64,000 nucleotides of DNA, taken from Flammeovirgaceae bacterium (GTDB lineage: Bacteria > Bacteroidota > Bacteroidia > Cytophagales > Cyclobacteriaceae). The stretch spans positions 1-64,000 of the forward strand of contig JAHEZH010000005.1 in assembly GCA_023251155.1 (NCBI GenBank), written 5' to 3'. The translations under genes and the position numbers were made by a program. This document shows, one piece after another, positions 9,295-18,081 of the stretch (position 1 is its first letter; every line of letters begins with the position of its first letter). The notes beneath the pieces were generated by a model. It was given only the letters and a program-made list of their open reading frames with translations. It was not told where the DNA came from and searched no databases.

Positions 9295-10010
9295 AACCGA
9301 AGGCCATCTTCCACTGGAGCGGAGGGAAAGATTCTTCCCTGAGCTTGTACAAAGTCCTTCAACAGCAGGATTACGAGGTGATGTCTTTACTCACCAGCGT
9401 GAGTGAACAATACCAGCGCATTTCCATGCATGGTGTGCGTACGGCATTGCTTCATCAACAAGCCGAACGTATTGGTATACCATTACAAAAAATGCAAGTC
9501 CCCGATATGCCTTCCATGGACGCATATGACGCAGCAATGTTTACCACGTTGAGTGCTTGTAAATCACGCGGTGCGGAAGCCGCCATCTATGGCGATATTT
9601 TCCTGGAAGATCTCCGCAAGTACAGGGAAGATAAACTGGCTGAAGTAGATCTGAAACCTGTTTTTCCCTTATGGAAGCGGTCAACCACTGACCTTATTCG
9701 TGAATTCATTGATCTCGGTTTCAAAGCCATACTGGTTTGCGTAAGCGAGAAACAGCTGGATAAAAGTTTCGTTGGCCGGATCATCGATCATGATTTTGTC
9801 AAGGACTTGCCGGCAGATGTTGATCCTTGCGGAGAGAATGGCGAGTACCATACTTTTGTTTTCGATGGCCCGATATTCCAACAACCGGTTCCCTTTACAA
9901 AAGGTGAAATTGTTTATCGAAGGTATGATTCCACGGAAGCAAAAGAAGGTAGCCCGTTTAATAACGGCTTCTGGTTTTGCGATCTGATTCCCTCAGAAAC
10001 TACAGTGTAA
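9291..10010 (+). CDS. Dph6-like ATP-pyrophosphatase (diphthine-ammonia ligase family)
   Basis: A 239-residue PP-loop ATPase. The N-terminus AIFHWSGGKDSSLSLY carries the SGGKDS motif that adenylates a carboxyl group. Later conserved patches are YGDIFLEDLRKYRE, FPLWKRSTTDLIREFI and VDPCGENGEYHTFVFDGP, the hallmark of the MJ0570/Dph6 family. In eukaryotes and archaea this enzyme makes diphthamide. Bacterial EF-G does not carry diphthamide, so the bacterial substrate is unknown. The ATG at 9291 is chosen because it overlaps the preceding stop and precedes the PP-loop directly. Confidence 0.85.
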   Translation: MKPKAIFHWSGGKDSSLSLYKVLQQQDYEVMSLLTSVSEQYQRISMHGVRTALLHQQAERIGIPLQKMQVPDMPSMDAYDAAMFTTLSACKSRGAEAAIYGDIFLEDLRKYREDKLAEVDLKPVFPLWKRSTTDLIREFIDLGFKAILVCVSEKQLDKSFVGRIIDHDFVKDLPADVDPCGENGEYHTFVFDGPIFQQPVPFTKGEIVYRRYDSTEAKEGSPFNNGFWFCDLIPSETTV

Positions 10011-10011
10011 A

Positions 10012-10049
10012 TAAGAAGCCTGCCATGTTCTCCCATAGCAGGCTTCTTA
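10012..10049. terminator. bidirectional intrinsic terminator
   Basis: TAAGAAGCCTGC (10012-10023) pairs perfectly with GCAGGCTTCTTA (10038-10049). It sits between convergent genes ending at 10010 and 10065, so it can serve both. Confidence 0.85.
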
Positions 10050-10064
10050 AATTTCCGGTACACG

Positions 10065-10616
10065 TTACTTTATGCTCACCGGCACTTCCACGTTTTCCCA
10101 ACGGAATGTAAATCCGGAAGCAGTCACATCAAATGCCAGTTTCTCAGTAAGCTTTGCTGACTTGGCGGGTTTAGCCGTTACGGTTAATACATTCTTGGCA
10201 GGATCAAAGTTGGCTTCGCCACTGCGTTTGACTCCCCTCTGTCCTGTCTCCGAGTTGAAGATGAATGTCCATTCTTTCTCTCCCGGAATAGCAAACAGCG
10301 AATACTTGCCGGCCGCCAACGTCTTGCCCTCAATTTTTACTTCTTTGTCCGTTTCAAAAAGGGTAGCCTCGTTCGCACCGAGTCGCCATGCTTTTCCATA
10401 AGGAGCCAGCGAGGCGGTAGTCCATACGGCTCTGCCTTTTACCGAAGGGCTGCTGTAATTGATCGTAATAGTGGCTGCACCGATCTTGCCGGTTGCTGTA
10501 GCCGGAGGACTTGGGCGTGAAGCCTTGTCTCCCTGAGCAAATAATGTAACCGATAGCAGCATGCATACCGCTGCAACTAAAACGGGTTTTGTTATCAACG
10601 TGCTTTTCATATTCAT
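10065..10616 (-). CDS. DUF2911 exported protein
   Basis: A 183-residue protein with a signal peptide (VLVAAVCMLLSVTLFAQ) and one DUF2911 domain. Typical patches are ATITINYSSPSVKGR, PYGKAWRLGANEAT, LAAGKYSLFAIPGEKEWTFI and a C-terminal FRWENVEVPVSI. The family is abundant in Bacteroidota, is predicted periplasmic and has no established function. The start may be 10616 or the ATG two codons in. It has its own terminator downstream and about 180 bases of upstream region. Confidence 0.9.
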   Translation of the reverse strand: MNMKSTLITKPVLVAAVCMLLSVTLFAQGDKASRPSPPATATGKIGAATITINYSSPSVKGRAVWTTASLAPYGKAWRLGANEATLFETDKEVKIEGKTLAAGKYSLFAIPGEKEWTFIFNSETGQRGVKRSGEANFDPAKNVLTVTAKPAKSAKLTEKLAFDVTASGFTFRWENVEVPVSIK

Positions 10617-10733
10617 TTTAAATGGTTTGTAATGAAATGTAGTTCAATTTTTAGTGGCAGGTGAGAGCGATTAGATGAGTGGTCTTTTTCTTAGGTGTAG
10701 TTCCTTCTTTCTGTGTTGCCTGATGATGTGTAC

Positions 10734-10777
10734 ATCACGAAGGCGGAGGAGTACTCACCCCGCTTTCGTGATTTTTT
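10734..10777 (+). terminator. strong hairpin with T-run, orientation does not fit neighbours
   Basis: ATCACGAAGGCGG (10734-10746) pairs with CCGCTTTCGTGAT (10760-10772), 13 bp with one G-T wobble, followed by T6 on the plus strand. Both flanking genes are on the minus strand, so as a plus-strand terminator it has no visible client. On the minus strand it would act as a terminator-like hairpin without a U-tract after the SDR gene. Confidence 0.5.
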
Positions 10778-10794
10778 GTGATGCAATATTGCCG

Positions 10795-11580
10795 CTATAC
10801 AATGGTCTTCACCAATCCTCCGTCAGCACGCAGTGCGGCACCGTTGGTTGCTGATGATAACGGGCTTGACAGGTAGGTAACCAGGTTGGCAATTTCATCC
10901 GTAGAGGCAAAACGCCTGATCAGTGAAGTAGGTCTGGCTGTTTCAAAGAAAGAGGTTTCTGCCTGCTCTGGTGTTATGTTTTTATTCCTGGCTAAGTCAA
11001 CGATGAAATTACCCACCCCTTCTGATTTGGTCGGGCCAGGAAGTACGGAGTTTACCGTTACGTTAGTTCCTTTTGTCAACTCCGCCAGCCCGCGGCTTAC
11101 GGCCAGCTGTGCGGTTTTGGTCATGCCATAATGAATCATCTCTTCTGGTATATGAATAGCCGATTCGCTGGAAATAAAGATGATACGACCCCAGTTGGCT
11201 TTCAGCATCTTTGGAAAATAATGACGGCTCAGGCGTATGCCGCTCAGTACGTTTACTTCAAAGAAGCGGAGCCAGTCTTCATCGGGTATGTTGATAAATT
11301 CTTTCGGTTCGAAAATACCCACGTTGTTAATCAGGATATCCACATCCGGAATCTGTGTTAGTAACTGACTGATCTCTTCCGGTTTAGAAAAGTCAGCAAT
11401 AGCGGACTGCACATGGCCAAAAGGTTTCAACTGGCGGAGGGCAGCATCTACTCGGTCTTTGGTGCGGCCATTGATATAGACAGTAGCCCCTTCCTGCAAA
11501 AGTTGTTTCGCTATACTGAATCCGATCCCGGCAGTAGAGCCGGTAACAAGAGCGGTTTTGTTTTTAAGTTGTAAGTCCAT
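10795..11580 (-). CDS. short-chain dehydrogenase/reductase (SDR)
   Basis: A cytosolic NAD(P)-dependent oxidoreductase of 261 residues with the classical SDR layout: ALVTGSTAGIG cofactor glycine motif (about 9-19), NNVG (about 85-88), a Ser in FISSES (about 137) and the catalytic YGMTK (Y-x3-K, about 151-155). PGPTKSEG follows the active site. The Arg in YINGRTKDR (about 39) suggests NADPH preference. The product cannot be predicted. A hairpin follows the gene and a repeat-rich intergenic region precedes it. Confidence 0.9.
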   Translation of the reverse strand: MDLQLKNKTALVTGSTAGIGFSIAKQLLQEGATVYINGRTKDRVDAALRQLKPFGHVQSAIADFSKPEEISQLLTQIPDVDILINNVGIFEPKEFINIPDEDWLRFFEVNVLSGIRLSRHYFPKMLKANWGRIIFISSESAIHIPEEMIHYGMTKTAQLAVSRGLAELTKGTNVTVNSVLPGPTKSEGVGNFIVDLARNKNITPEQAETSFFETARPTSLIRRFASTDEIANLVTYLSSPLSSATNGAALRADGGLVKTIV

Positions 11581-11640
11581 AATGATTACTAGTTGTTTAA
11601 TCTGTTATCTAGTTGTCTCTTTTACTTCTCTCTTACCATA

Positions 11641-11965
11641 GTCGGTGTCCTCACAGACTACCGTGCTTGATACTCATTTCGTTCTGTGGGGACACAGGCC
11701 GAGGTGATGAGCCGAGGTGATGATTTGTACTTTTGTTTATTACTGCCAAGTAACAAAAAACGATTTAGGATTAGTTCACTTAGGCAACAATGAATGTTAT
11801 ACAATTACTTGATATCGTTGGTTATTTGCTTATCTCCTTGGCTCTGTGGTTCACCCGCCTCCGTAGTTGATACTCATTTCGTTCTGTGGGGACACAGACC
11901 GAGGAGAGAGCTTTTTATAAGTTTCCGTCTGTGAGGACACAGGCCTAGGTGTGTAGAGTAACCGA
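11641..11965. repeat. cluster of short palindromic repeats (REP-like)
   Basis: Four related hairpin units with a CTGTG/CACAG stem and loop GGGA or AGGA: an inverted one near 11641-11658 (GTGTCCTCACAG) and direct ones near 11683-11704, 11883-11904 and 11928-11950. Two of them lie in copies of a 34-base direct repeat (11667-11700 and 11867-11900; it begins TTGATACTCATTTCG) that differ at one base and are exactly 200 bases apart. A 13-base unit GCCGAGGTGATGA is repeated in tandem just after the first copy. No ORF here looks coding. This resembles degenerate interspersed repeats rather than an insertion sequence. Confidence 0.65.
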
Positions 11966-12024
11966 GGTGTGTATGTGAATGAATGATTGACTTTGTTATC
12001 GGTTTATTAATTTGGACTGACAAT

Positions 12025-12056
12025 AAAAAAGCACCACACGGATTAGCGTGTGGTGC
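12025..12056 (-). terminator. intrinsic terminator after the sugar permease gene
   Basis: GCACCACACG (12031-12040) and CGTGTGGTGC (12047-12056) form a perfect 10-bp stem with loop GATTAG. On the minus strand it is followed by TTTTTT (12030-12025). Confidence 0.85.
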
Positions 12057-12084
12057 CTGAATGATTCGAGTGAAAGAAACTGAA

Positions 12085-13476
12085 CTATGCCTTCTTCTTC
12101 ACTTCATAGCCTTTGATACCGTAATAAAAAATAAACAGGTAGCATACTGCCGGGAAGAGAAACGCTTTTTGATATCCGATAGCACTCACGATAATTCCCA
12201 TCACCGGAGTAAGCACGGCACCACCTACGATAGCCATTACTAATAACGAAGATCCCTGGCTGGTGTATTTGCCAAGATCTTTGATTGCGAGTGTGAAGAT
12301 GGTCGGGAATAGAATAGAGTTGAACAATCCGATTGCCAGTACTGACCAAAGTGCAACATCACCTGAACTAAATACGGTTGTGATTAGGAGACCAACAACA
12401 ATAATGGAGAATACCGCAAGTGTTCTGGCGGGCATTGATTTGCCGACCATAAATGCAATACAGTTTCCTGTAATTAATCCAAGAATTATCATGGCAACGG
12501 ATACGTCACCCGTGATCAGATATGCGGAGAATACAGCGATAACGGCGATAATCGCCATCGCACCATACTTTTGATTTTGATTACGGTCAGTTAATGAAAC
12601 AGCTCCAATGAATCGTCCTACCATGGCACCGCCCCAATAGTAGGCGATGTAACCTGCGGCAGTTGCCTCATTGAAACCTAACAGCTCATCAAAATATTTC
12701 ACCAGGTAACTTCCTATTGCTACTTCGCCACCTACATACATGAAGATACCGATTACGCCTAATGTGAGATGAGAGAATTTCAAAACACCTAATCCCTTTT
12801 CAATGGTTTCGCCCGTGAACTTAGGAAGTTTGGATAGTTTGATGATGACAGCAAGCACCAATAATGTTCCCGCAAGGAAAAGGTAAGGGGTCTTTACGGC
12901 ATCAGCCGTCATGTGTTCTTTTCCACCGACCGCTTCAAAAATTAATTTTCCGCCAATGATAGGAGCAATGGTCGTACCGAATGAATTGAATGCTTGTGTT
13001 AAGGTAAGTCGGCTGGAGGAAGTAGCAGCGTTTCCCAGCAAGGCAACGTAGGGATTGGCCGCCATTTGCAGGATGGTGATACCCCCCGCCAATACAAACA
13101 ACGCAATGAGGAAGATGCTGAACACTTTCATCTCTGCCGCAGGATAGAAAAGCAGGCAACCTATGGCTGCAGTAATCAACCCGACGATGATACCGTTCTG
13201 ATAGCCAATTTTTGCCAACGGGTCTCCGATGTTGGAAGAGATGAGGAAGTACGCCAGCGACACAAAGAAGTAAGCGCCAAAGAAGGCCGATTGAATAAAA
13301 CCCGCCTCCGCCGGACTGAGTTGAAAGATCCCCTGCAAATAAGGAATCAGGATATCATTCATACAGGTAATAAATCCCCACATGAAAAAGAGTGTGGTAA
13401 GGATGATGAGGGGAAGGGTGTAGTTGCCCTTTTCATTATTTCCGGTAGCGGTGGATGCACTGACAATGGAGGCCAT
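12085..13476 (-). CDS. FHS-family sugar:H+ symporter (FucP/GluP-like)
   Basis: A 463-residue MFS permease with about 12 hydrophobic segments. The first helix LIILTTLFFMWGFITCMNDI and the segment QMAANPYVALLG (about 133-144) are characteristic of the fucose/glucose-galactose (FHS) group, as is LTLTQAFNSFGTTIAP. It imports a monosaccharide across the inner membrane with protons. Which sugar cannot be read from sequence; L-fucose, glucose/galactose or N-acetylglucosamine are all possible. It is a single gene with its own terminator, divergent from the carboxylesterase pair, and no sugar kinase or isomerase lies next to it. Confidence 0.88.
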   Translation of the reverse strand: MASIVSASTATGNNEKGNYTLPLIILTTLFFMWGFITCMNDILIPYLQGIFQLSPAEAGFIQSAFFGAYFFVSLAYFLISSNIGDPLAKIGYQNGIIVGLITAAIGCLLFYPAAEMKVFSIFLIALFVLAGGITILQMAANPYVALLGNAATSSSRLTLTQAFNSFGTTIAPIIGGKLIFEAVGGKEHMTADAVKTPYLFLAGTLLVLAVIIKLSKLPKFTGETIEKGLGVLKFSHLTLGVIGIFMYVGGEVAIGSYLVKYFDELLGFNEATAAGYIAYYWGGAMVGRFIGAVSLTDRNQNQKYGAMAIIAVIAVFSAYLITGDVSVAMIILGLITGNCIAFMVGKSMPARTLAVFSIIVVGLLITTVFSSGDVALWSVLAIGLFNSILFPTIFTLAIKDLGKYTSQGSSLLVMAIVGGAVLTPVMGIIVSAIGYQKAFLFPAVCYLFIFYYGIKGYEVKKKA

Positions 13477-13673
13477 AAAAATGATTTAAATCGATTTAAC
13501 GGTGGCGAATTTGCACTATTTTGAGTTGACAAAAAAATGTACCGCCCCTGTTTCTCCGCTTTTAAGCTCGAATAGCCCTGTATTCCGCCACTCATCCCCA
13601 ATTGTGATAATACGATCAGGGATTTTATATTATTGTGTAGTATAAACACATTGATAACACTACTACATTACCT

Positions 13674-15305
13674 ATGATGAAGAAATACAGTACGATGGCC
13701 TTTGCCTTGTTCTTCGCTTTCGGTGCCTGGAGCCAGAAGGTCGTAACCGCACCGCTTCTTACCGGAGAAAATGTGGCCGTCACACCCACCGAAGCGGGTA
13801 AAGTGCGCGGCTATATTCACAATGGCATCTATACCTACAAGGGAATTCCGTATGCACAAGCCCAGCGTTTTCAGCCTCCCGTCAAAGTGAAGCCATGGGA
13901 AGGGGTAAGAAGTTCGCTCACTTATGGCCCCGTGAGCCCGTTGATCAACCCCACTACTCAGGTTATGGATGAAAGTGAATTCCTGTTTCACCACGATTGG
14001 GGATATCCCAACGAAGACTGTCTGCGCCTGAATGTATGGACGCAAGGACTTAATGACGGAAAGAAACGACCGGTAATGGTATGGCTGCATGGTGGTGGTT
14101 ATACCGCCGGGTCATCGCAGGAGCTTCCTTCGTATGATGGGGAAAGCATCAGCAAAAAAGGAGATGTTGTTTTAGTGTCCATCAATCATCGGCTTAACAT
14201 TCTCGGGTTTCTTGACCTGTCTGAATACGGAGAAAAATACAAGGCGTCAGCCAATGTAAGCGTGCTGGATATGATCGCGGCCTTGCAATGGGTGAAAGCA
14301 AACATTGTCCACTTCGGTGGTGATCCCAACAATGTGACTATTCTTGGCCAGTCGGGCGGAGGTGGAAAAGTAACCCTGCTGATGAGTGCTCCTTCCGCCA
14401 AAGGATTATTTCACAAAGCAGTCGTGCAAAGCGGTATCTGGGCCAACTATGGCGAACAGCAGGTCACCAGGCGTGTAGGTGCCGCCGTGCTGAAGGAGTT
14501 AGGTATCCTTCCTTCGCAGGTAGATTCCATTCAAAAAGTACCTTACGAAAAGCTGGCCGCAGCAGGACAGCGTGCCTTGAAGAAAGTAGAAGATCAGCTG
14601 AAAGCAGAAGGCAAGCCTGTTCCGGGTTTTGGTTTCGGATTGGGCTGGGGGCCAACCATCGATGTGACGCTCCCTTATCACCCTTCGGATGCGAGAGCGC
14701 TGGCGTTATCGTCCGATATTCCATTGATTATCGGCTCTACTAAAAATGAATTCATGAATTCGTTGCGTAACCCGGCATTGCGCAAAGCCTCTGCCGAGGA
14801 GATAAAGGCCTACATTCAAAAACAGTATAGTGACAAAGCGGATGCGTACATCGCCGCAGTGAAGAAAGCCTACCCGAATGACACCCGCCCGAATGACTTG
14901 ATTGATATCGATGGCTTCTTCCGGCCAGGGATGGTGGCCCAGGCCATCGCTAAATCAAGCAGCAGTACTGCACCGGTGTATTCTTATCTCTTTGCATGGC
15001 AGTCGCCCGTTATGGATGGAGCGTATAAGGCCGTGCATTGCATGGAGATTCCTTTCACGATGAACAACATTGCACGCTGTGAAGAAATGACCGGTGGCGG
15101 CAAGGAGGCGTATGTGCTGGCGGATAAGATGAGCCAGGCATGGATCAACTTTGCACGCACAGGCAATCCCAATCACAAAGGCTTGCCGGTATGGCATAAC
15201 TATTCTGAAAGTAATGGAGCTACGCTGATTTTTGATAATCAGTGCGTGGAAAAATATAACCACGATAAAGAAGTGCTGGCCTTGATGGCACAACCGGGAC
15301 GTTAG
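13674..15305 (+). CDS. type B carboxylesterase, secreted (copy 1)
   Basis: An alpha/beta-hydrolase of the COesterase family, 543 residues, with signal peptide MAFALFFAFGAWSQ. Family marks: GKVRGYI near the mature N-terminus, EDCLRLNVWT (about 114), oxyanion hole VWLHGGGYT (about 136-144) and nucleophile elbow GQSGGGGK (Ser about 226). The HCMEIPF region (about 460) carries the usual catalytic His. It hydrolyses carboxylic esters in the periplasm or outside the cell; the substrate is unknown. It lies 29 bases before a paralogue with the same architecture, an apparent tandem duplication. Confidence 0.9.
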   Translation: MMKKYSTMAFALFFAFGAWSQKVVTAPLLTGENVAVTPTEAGKVRGYIHNGIYTYKGIPYAQAQRFQPPVKVKPWEGVRSSLTYGPVSPLINPTTQVMDESEFLFHHDWGYPNEDCLRLNVWTQGLNDGKKRPVMVWLHGGGYTAGSSQELPSYDGESISKKGDVVLVSINHRLNILGFLDLSEYGEKYKASANVSVLDMIAALQWVKANIVHFGGDPNNVTILGQSGGGGKVTLLMSAPSAKGLFHKAVVQSGIWANYGEQQVTRRVGAAVLKELGILPSQVDSIQKVPYEKLAAAGQRALKKVEDQLKAEGKPVPGFGFGLGWGPTIDVTLPYHPSDARALALSSDIPLIIGSTKNEFMNSLRNPALRKASAEEIKAYIQKQYSDKADAYIAAVKKAYPNDTRPNDLIDIDGFFRPGMVAQAIAKSSSSTAPVYSYLFAWQSPVMDGAYKAVHCMEIPFTMNNIARCEEMTGGGKEAYVLADKMSQAWINFARTGNPNHKGLPVWHNYSESNGATLIFDNQCVEKYNHDKEVLALMAQPGR

Positions 15306-15334
15306 CATTTATCTTATTTATTCAACAGAATGAT

Positions 15335-16987
15335 ATGAAAACAAATCGCAGAGACTTTATTCAAAAAATGGGGTTAGGCACAGCCGCTTTAGGTTTAGGC
15401 ACTCCCGCTTTGGCTACTTCGTCTTCCTCCGCAGAAGAAATAGCAGATGACAAGAATGATGGCCCGGTACTTCAGATCGGTGACCACATCGCGGTAGCCG
15501 ATACCGCGTATGGTAAAGTACGTGGCTATGTGCTGCGAGGTATCACTACCTTCCTGGGTATTCCGTATGGTGCCGATACTTCTGGTGAAAACCGTTTCAT
15601 GCCACCGCAGAAACCCAAGCCGTGGACAACCATTTATCCGGCTATCTGGTGGGGCAACACGGCTCCGCAAAACATGGAGAAGCGTTATGCGAATGCGTAC
15701 TATTCTTTTTCAGATCACTGGAACTACGATGATGTGAGTGAAGATTGTCTGCGCATCAATGTATGGACTCCTGCTATTAATGACGGAAAGAAGCGGCCGG
15801 TATTAGTATGGTTGCATGGCGGAGGTTATACCAATGGTAATGGAATAGAGCAGGATGGATACCATGGTGAAAACTTCAGCCGCAAGGGAGATGTGGTCTT
15901 CTGCTCACTCAATCATCGGCTGGGGCCAATGGGGTACGCCAACTTCGCAGGTGCAGATAAGCGGTTTTCGGCTTCCGGTAATGTGGGTATGCTGGATATC
16001 GTGGCTGCGCTGGAGTGGGTGCGTGACAACATCAGTAACTTTGGGGGCGATCCGGGTAATGTGACGATCATGGGGCAGTCGGGTGGCGGAGCCAAGGTGT
16101 GTGTGCTTACCGCTATGCCTTCGGCCAAAGGATTGTTTCACAAAGCCGTGCCGTTGAGTGGCTCTTCCCTGAAAGCAACGGAGAAAGAGGTTTCTGAAAA
16201 ACTTGGAGCCTATGTGTTGAAAGAGGCAGGACTTACTTCATCGGAGATGGAGGTGTTGCAGAAGATGCCGTGGAAACAGTACTATGAACTGGCAACACGT
16301 GCCATGACGAAGTTGAGAGAAGAATTGAAAGCTCCGGTCGGGTTCAGTCCCGTGGTCGATGGTACGTATCTTCCCCAACATCCGTATGAGCCAGCTGCAT
16401 CTTCATTGGCGAATGATATTCCGATGATGATCTGCACTACATTTAATGAGATGGCTCCCAGCCGCTCCGATGCGACACTTGAGAATATCGATCTGGCCGG
16501 AGTAAAAGAGAAACTGAAAGAACGCTTTGGTGATAAGACCAGTAACATTGTCGATTCGTACGCGAAGACGTTCCCCGATAAGAAACCGGTAGAGATCTGG
16601 TCGATGGTGGCGAGCAACCGGCAGAATGCCATAGCTCTTGCGGATTCCAAGTCAAAACAAAATGCCCCTGTCTATCTGGCCTGGTTTGGGTGGCAGCCCC
16701 CGTTGTTCGATAACCGCATGCGTGCCTTTCATTGTATCGATATCTGCTTCTGGTTTGATAACACCGATCTGATGTACACCCATACCGGTGGAGGTGCGCG
16801 CCCCAGGAGGCTGGCAGCTAAGATGTCGGCCTCCTTGCTGAAGTTTATGCGCACCGGTAATCCCAATGGCGGAGGCCTTCCGGCATGGACCGCCTATCAT
16901 TCGGCCAACGGAGAAACCATGATTCTGGATGATCAGTCGGTATTGAAGAACGATCCGGATCGCGAAGCGAGGAAGGCTTTTGTGTAG
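15335..16987 (+). CDS. type B carboxylesterase with Tat signal (copy 2)
   Basis: A 550-residue paralogue of the preceding gene. The N-terminus TNRRDFIQKMGLGTAALGLG is a good twin-arginine signal, whereas copy 1 has a Sec-type signal, so the two probably use different export routes. Shared motifs: EDCLRINVWTP, VWLHGGGYTNG and the nucleophile elbow GQSGGGAK (Ser about 248). FHCIDICFWF carries the likely catalytic His. Both genes probably form one transcript. A long inverted repeat follows. Confidence 0.9.
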   Translation: MKTNRRDFIQKMGLGTAALGLGTPALATSSSSAEEIADDKNDGPVLQIGDHIAVADTAYGKVRGYVLRGITTFLGIPYGADTSGENRFMPPQKPKPWTTIYPAIWWGNTAPQNMEKRYANAYYSFSDHWNYDDVSEDCLRINVWTPAINDGKKRPVLVWLHGGGYTNGNGIEQDGYHGENFSRKGDVVFCSLNHRLGPMGYANFAGADKRFSASGNVGMLDIVAALEWVRDNISNFGGDPGNVTIMGQSGGGAKVCVLTAMPSAKGLFHKAVPLSGSSLKATEKEVSEKLGAYVLKEAGLTSSEMEVLQKMPWKQYYELATRAMTKLREELKAPVGFSPVVDGTYLPQHPYEPAASSLANDIPMMICTTFNEMAPSRSDATLENIDLAGVKEKLKERFGDKTSNIVDSYAKTFPDKKPVEIWSMVASNRQNAIALADSKSKQNAPVYLAWFGWQPPLFDNRMRAFHCIDICFWFDNTDLMYTHTGGGARPRRLAAKMSASLLKFMRTGNPNGGGLPAWTAYHSANGETMILDDQSVLKNDPDREARKAFV

Positions 16988-17008
16988 AGTCGGGTAGATG
17001 TGAAAGTA

Positions 17009-17056
17009 GTTAACCGTTACCAGTGATAGCAGTATAATTCACGGGTGACGGTTAAC
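17009..17056. terminator. inverted repeat between convergent genes
   Basis: GTTAACCGTTACC (17009-17021) pairs with GGTGACGGTTAAC (17044-17056), 13 bp with one G-T wobble and a 22-base loop. It lies between genes ending at 16987 and 17071. There is no clear T-run, so termination is likely but not certain. Confidence 0.5.
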
Positions 17057-17070
17057 CATGAGACAAATCA

Positions 17071-18018
17071 CTATTTCTTAATCACCGCATCGCCCGATCC
17101 GGTGCTGATGTTGATACGGTTACTTCCGTTGGCTTTAACTACCGACTTCTGAATCATAGTACTGTTTCCTCCCTGATTGATTTCTTCTGTCTCGTCAAAA
17201 TCAAAAGGAGCGATGATTTCTCCCTGATGCTTGCCTGCACGCATTACGATATCCCCTTTGATTTCGTTCCCATTAAAATCCAGTACGGCATTGCCTGATC
17301 CACTTCCGATGGCGATGTCGTGTTTAGGCGTTGCTGATAATATGATCTCCGCATCACCGGAACCGGTGTTGAAACTGCTTTTTCCGTTGAAGGTAATGTT
17401 GCGGCCTTCGATGTTTCCGCTACCGGTATTTGCTTTGATGGCTACCTGGCTATCCGTGAGGCTAAGATCACCCGATCCACAGCTGAGCGAAACTTCACCC
17501 TTACTATTGGCCAGCTTCATGTTTCCACTACCGGTATTGGCCGATAGGGTACCGTCAAAATGATCAAACGCCACATCGCCGGAGCCTGTGGTGCCTTTCA
17601 GCTTGCCTTTTATATTTCGAAAATCAAGATTGCCTGATCCTGTGGTAATGGTGAGATCGGATTTGAGATCAGCAACGTCAATGTCCCCCGAACCGGAAGT
17701 GAGCGCAATTTCTACCTCATCGGGTACGGTCAGTGTCCAGGTCGACTGGCCATTGTTGTTGCCTGATTGGAATTCTTCTTTGATCGTGAGCAGTTCTCCT
17801 TGTTGCTCGATCAAGGGGGTGTATCTTCCGGCTTCGTAGGTGTGTTTCAGATTAACCGTAACGGCACTGCCGCTGTTCTTACTTATTTTACAATCACCGG
17901 AAGCCGTGCTCATTTTTATCTTCTTAATACCGCTGAACGATTTGTTGAGATTGGTCTGAGCGCTTACCAGCAAAGGTAAAAACAGGGCCAATACGGCCAT
18001 TCGTGTTATTTGCTTCAT
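17071..18018 (-). CDS. exported GIN-domain / DUF4097 beta-solenoid protein
   Basis: A 315-residue protein with a signal peptide (MAVLALFLPLLVSAQ). It is built of about ten short repeats, each with a turn such as TTGSGN, NTGSGD or SCGSGD followed by a beta strand, spaced about 19-21 residues apart. This is the pattern of the right-handed beta-helix of DUF4097/DUF2807 'head GIN domain' proteins. The family is common in Bacteroidota and thought to be surface or periplasmic; no biochemical role is established. It ends 64 bases from the kinase stop on the same strand, so co-transcription with the kinase upstream is possible. Confidence 0.85.
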   Translation of the reverse strand: MKQITRMAVLALFLPLLVSAQTNLNKSFSGIKKIKMSTASGDCKISKNSGSAVTVNLKHTYEAGRYTPLIEQQGELLTIKEEFQSGNNNGQSTWTLTVPDEVEIALTSGSGDIDVADLKSDLTITTGSGNLDFRNIKGKLKGTTGSGDVAFDHFDGTLSANTGSGNMKLANSKGEVSLSCGSGDLSLTDSQVAIKANTGSGNIEGRNITFNGKSSFNTGSGDAEIILSATPKHDIAIGSGSGNAVLDFNGNEIKGDIVMRAGKHQGEIIAPFDFDETEEINQGGNSTMIQKSVVKANGSNRINISTGSGDAVIKK

Positions 18019-18081
18019 GTGATATCAATGGTTTAAAATGGATACTTTTTCCAAAAGACCGTGCTGTATGGAAAAGGATGC

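Noticed and set aside
17071-18018. Possible CRISPR-like periodic repeat
   Set aside because: The period reflects the GSG repeats of the encoded beta-solenoid; repeats are not identical at DNA level and there are no spacers.
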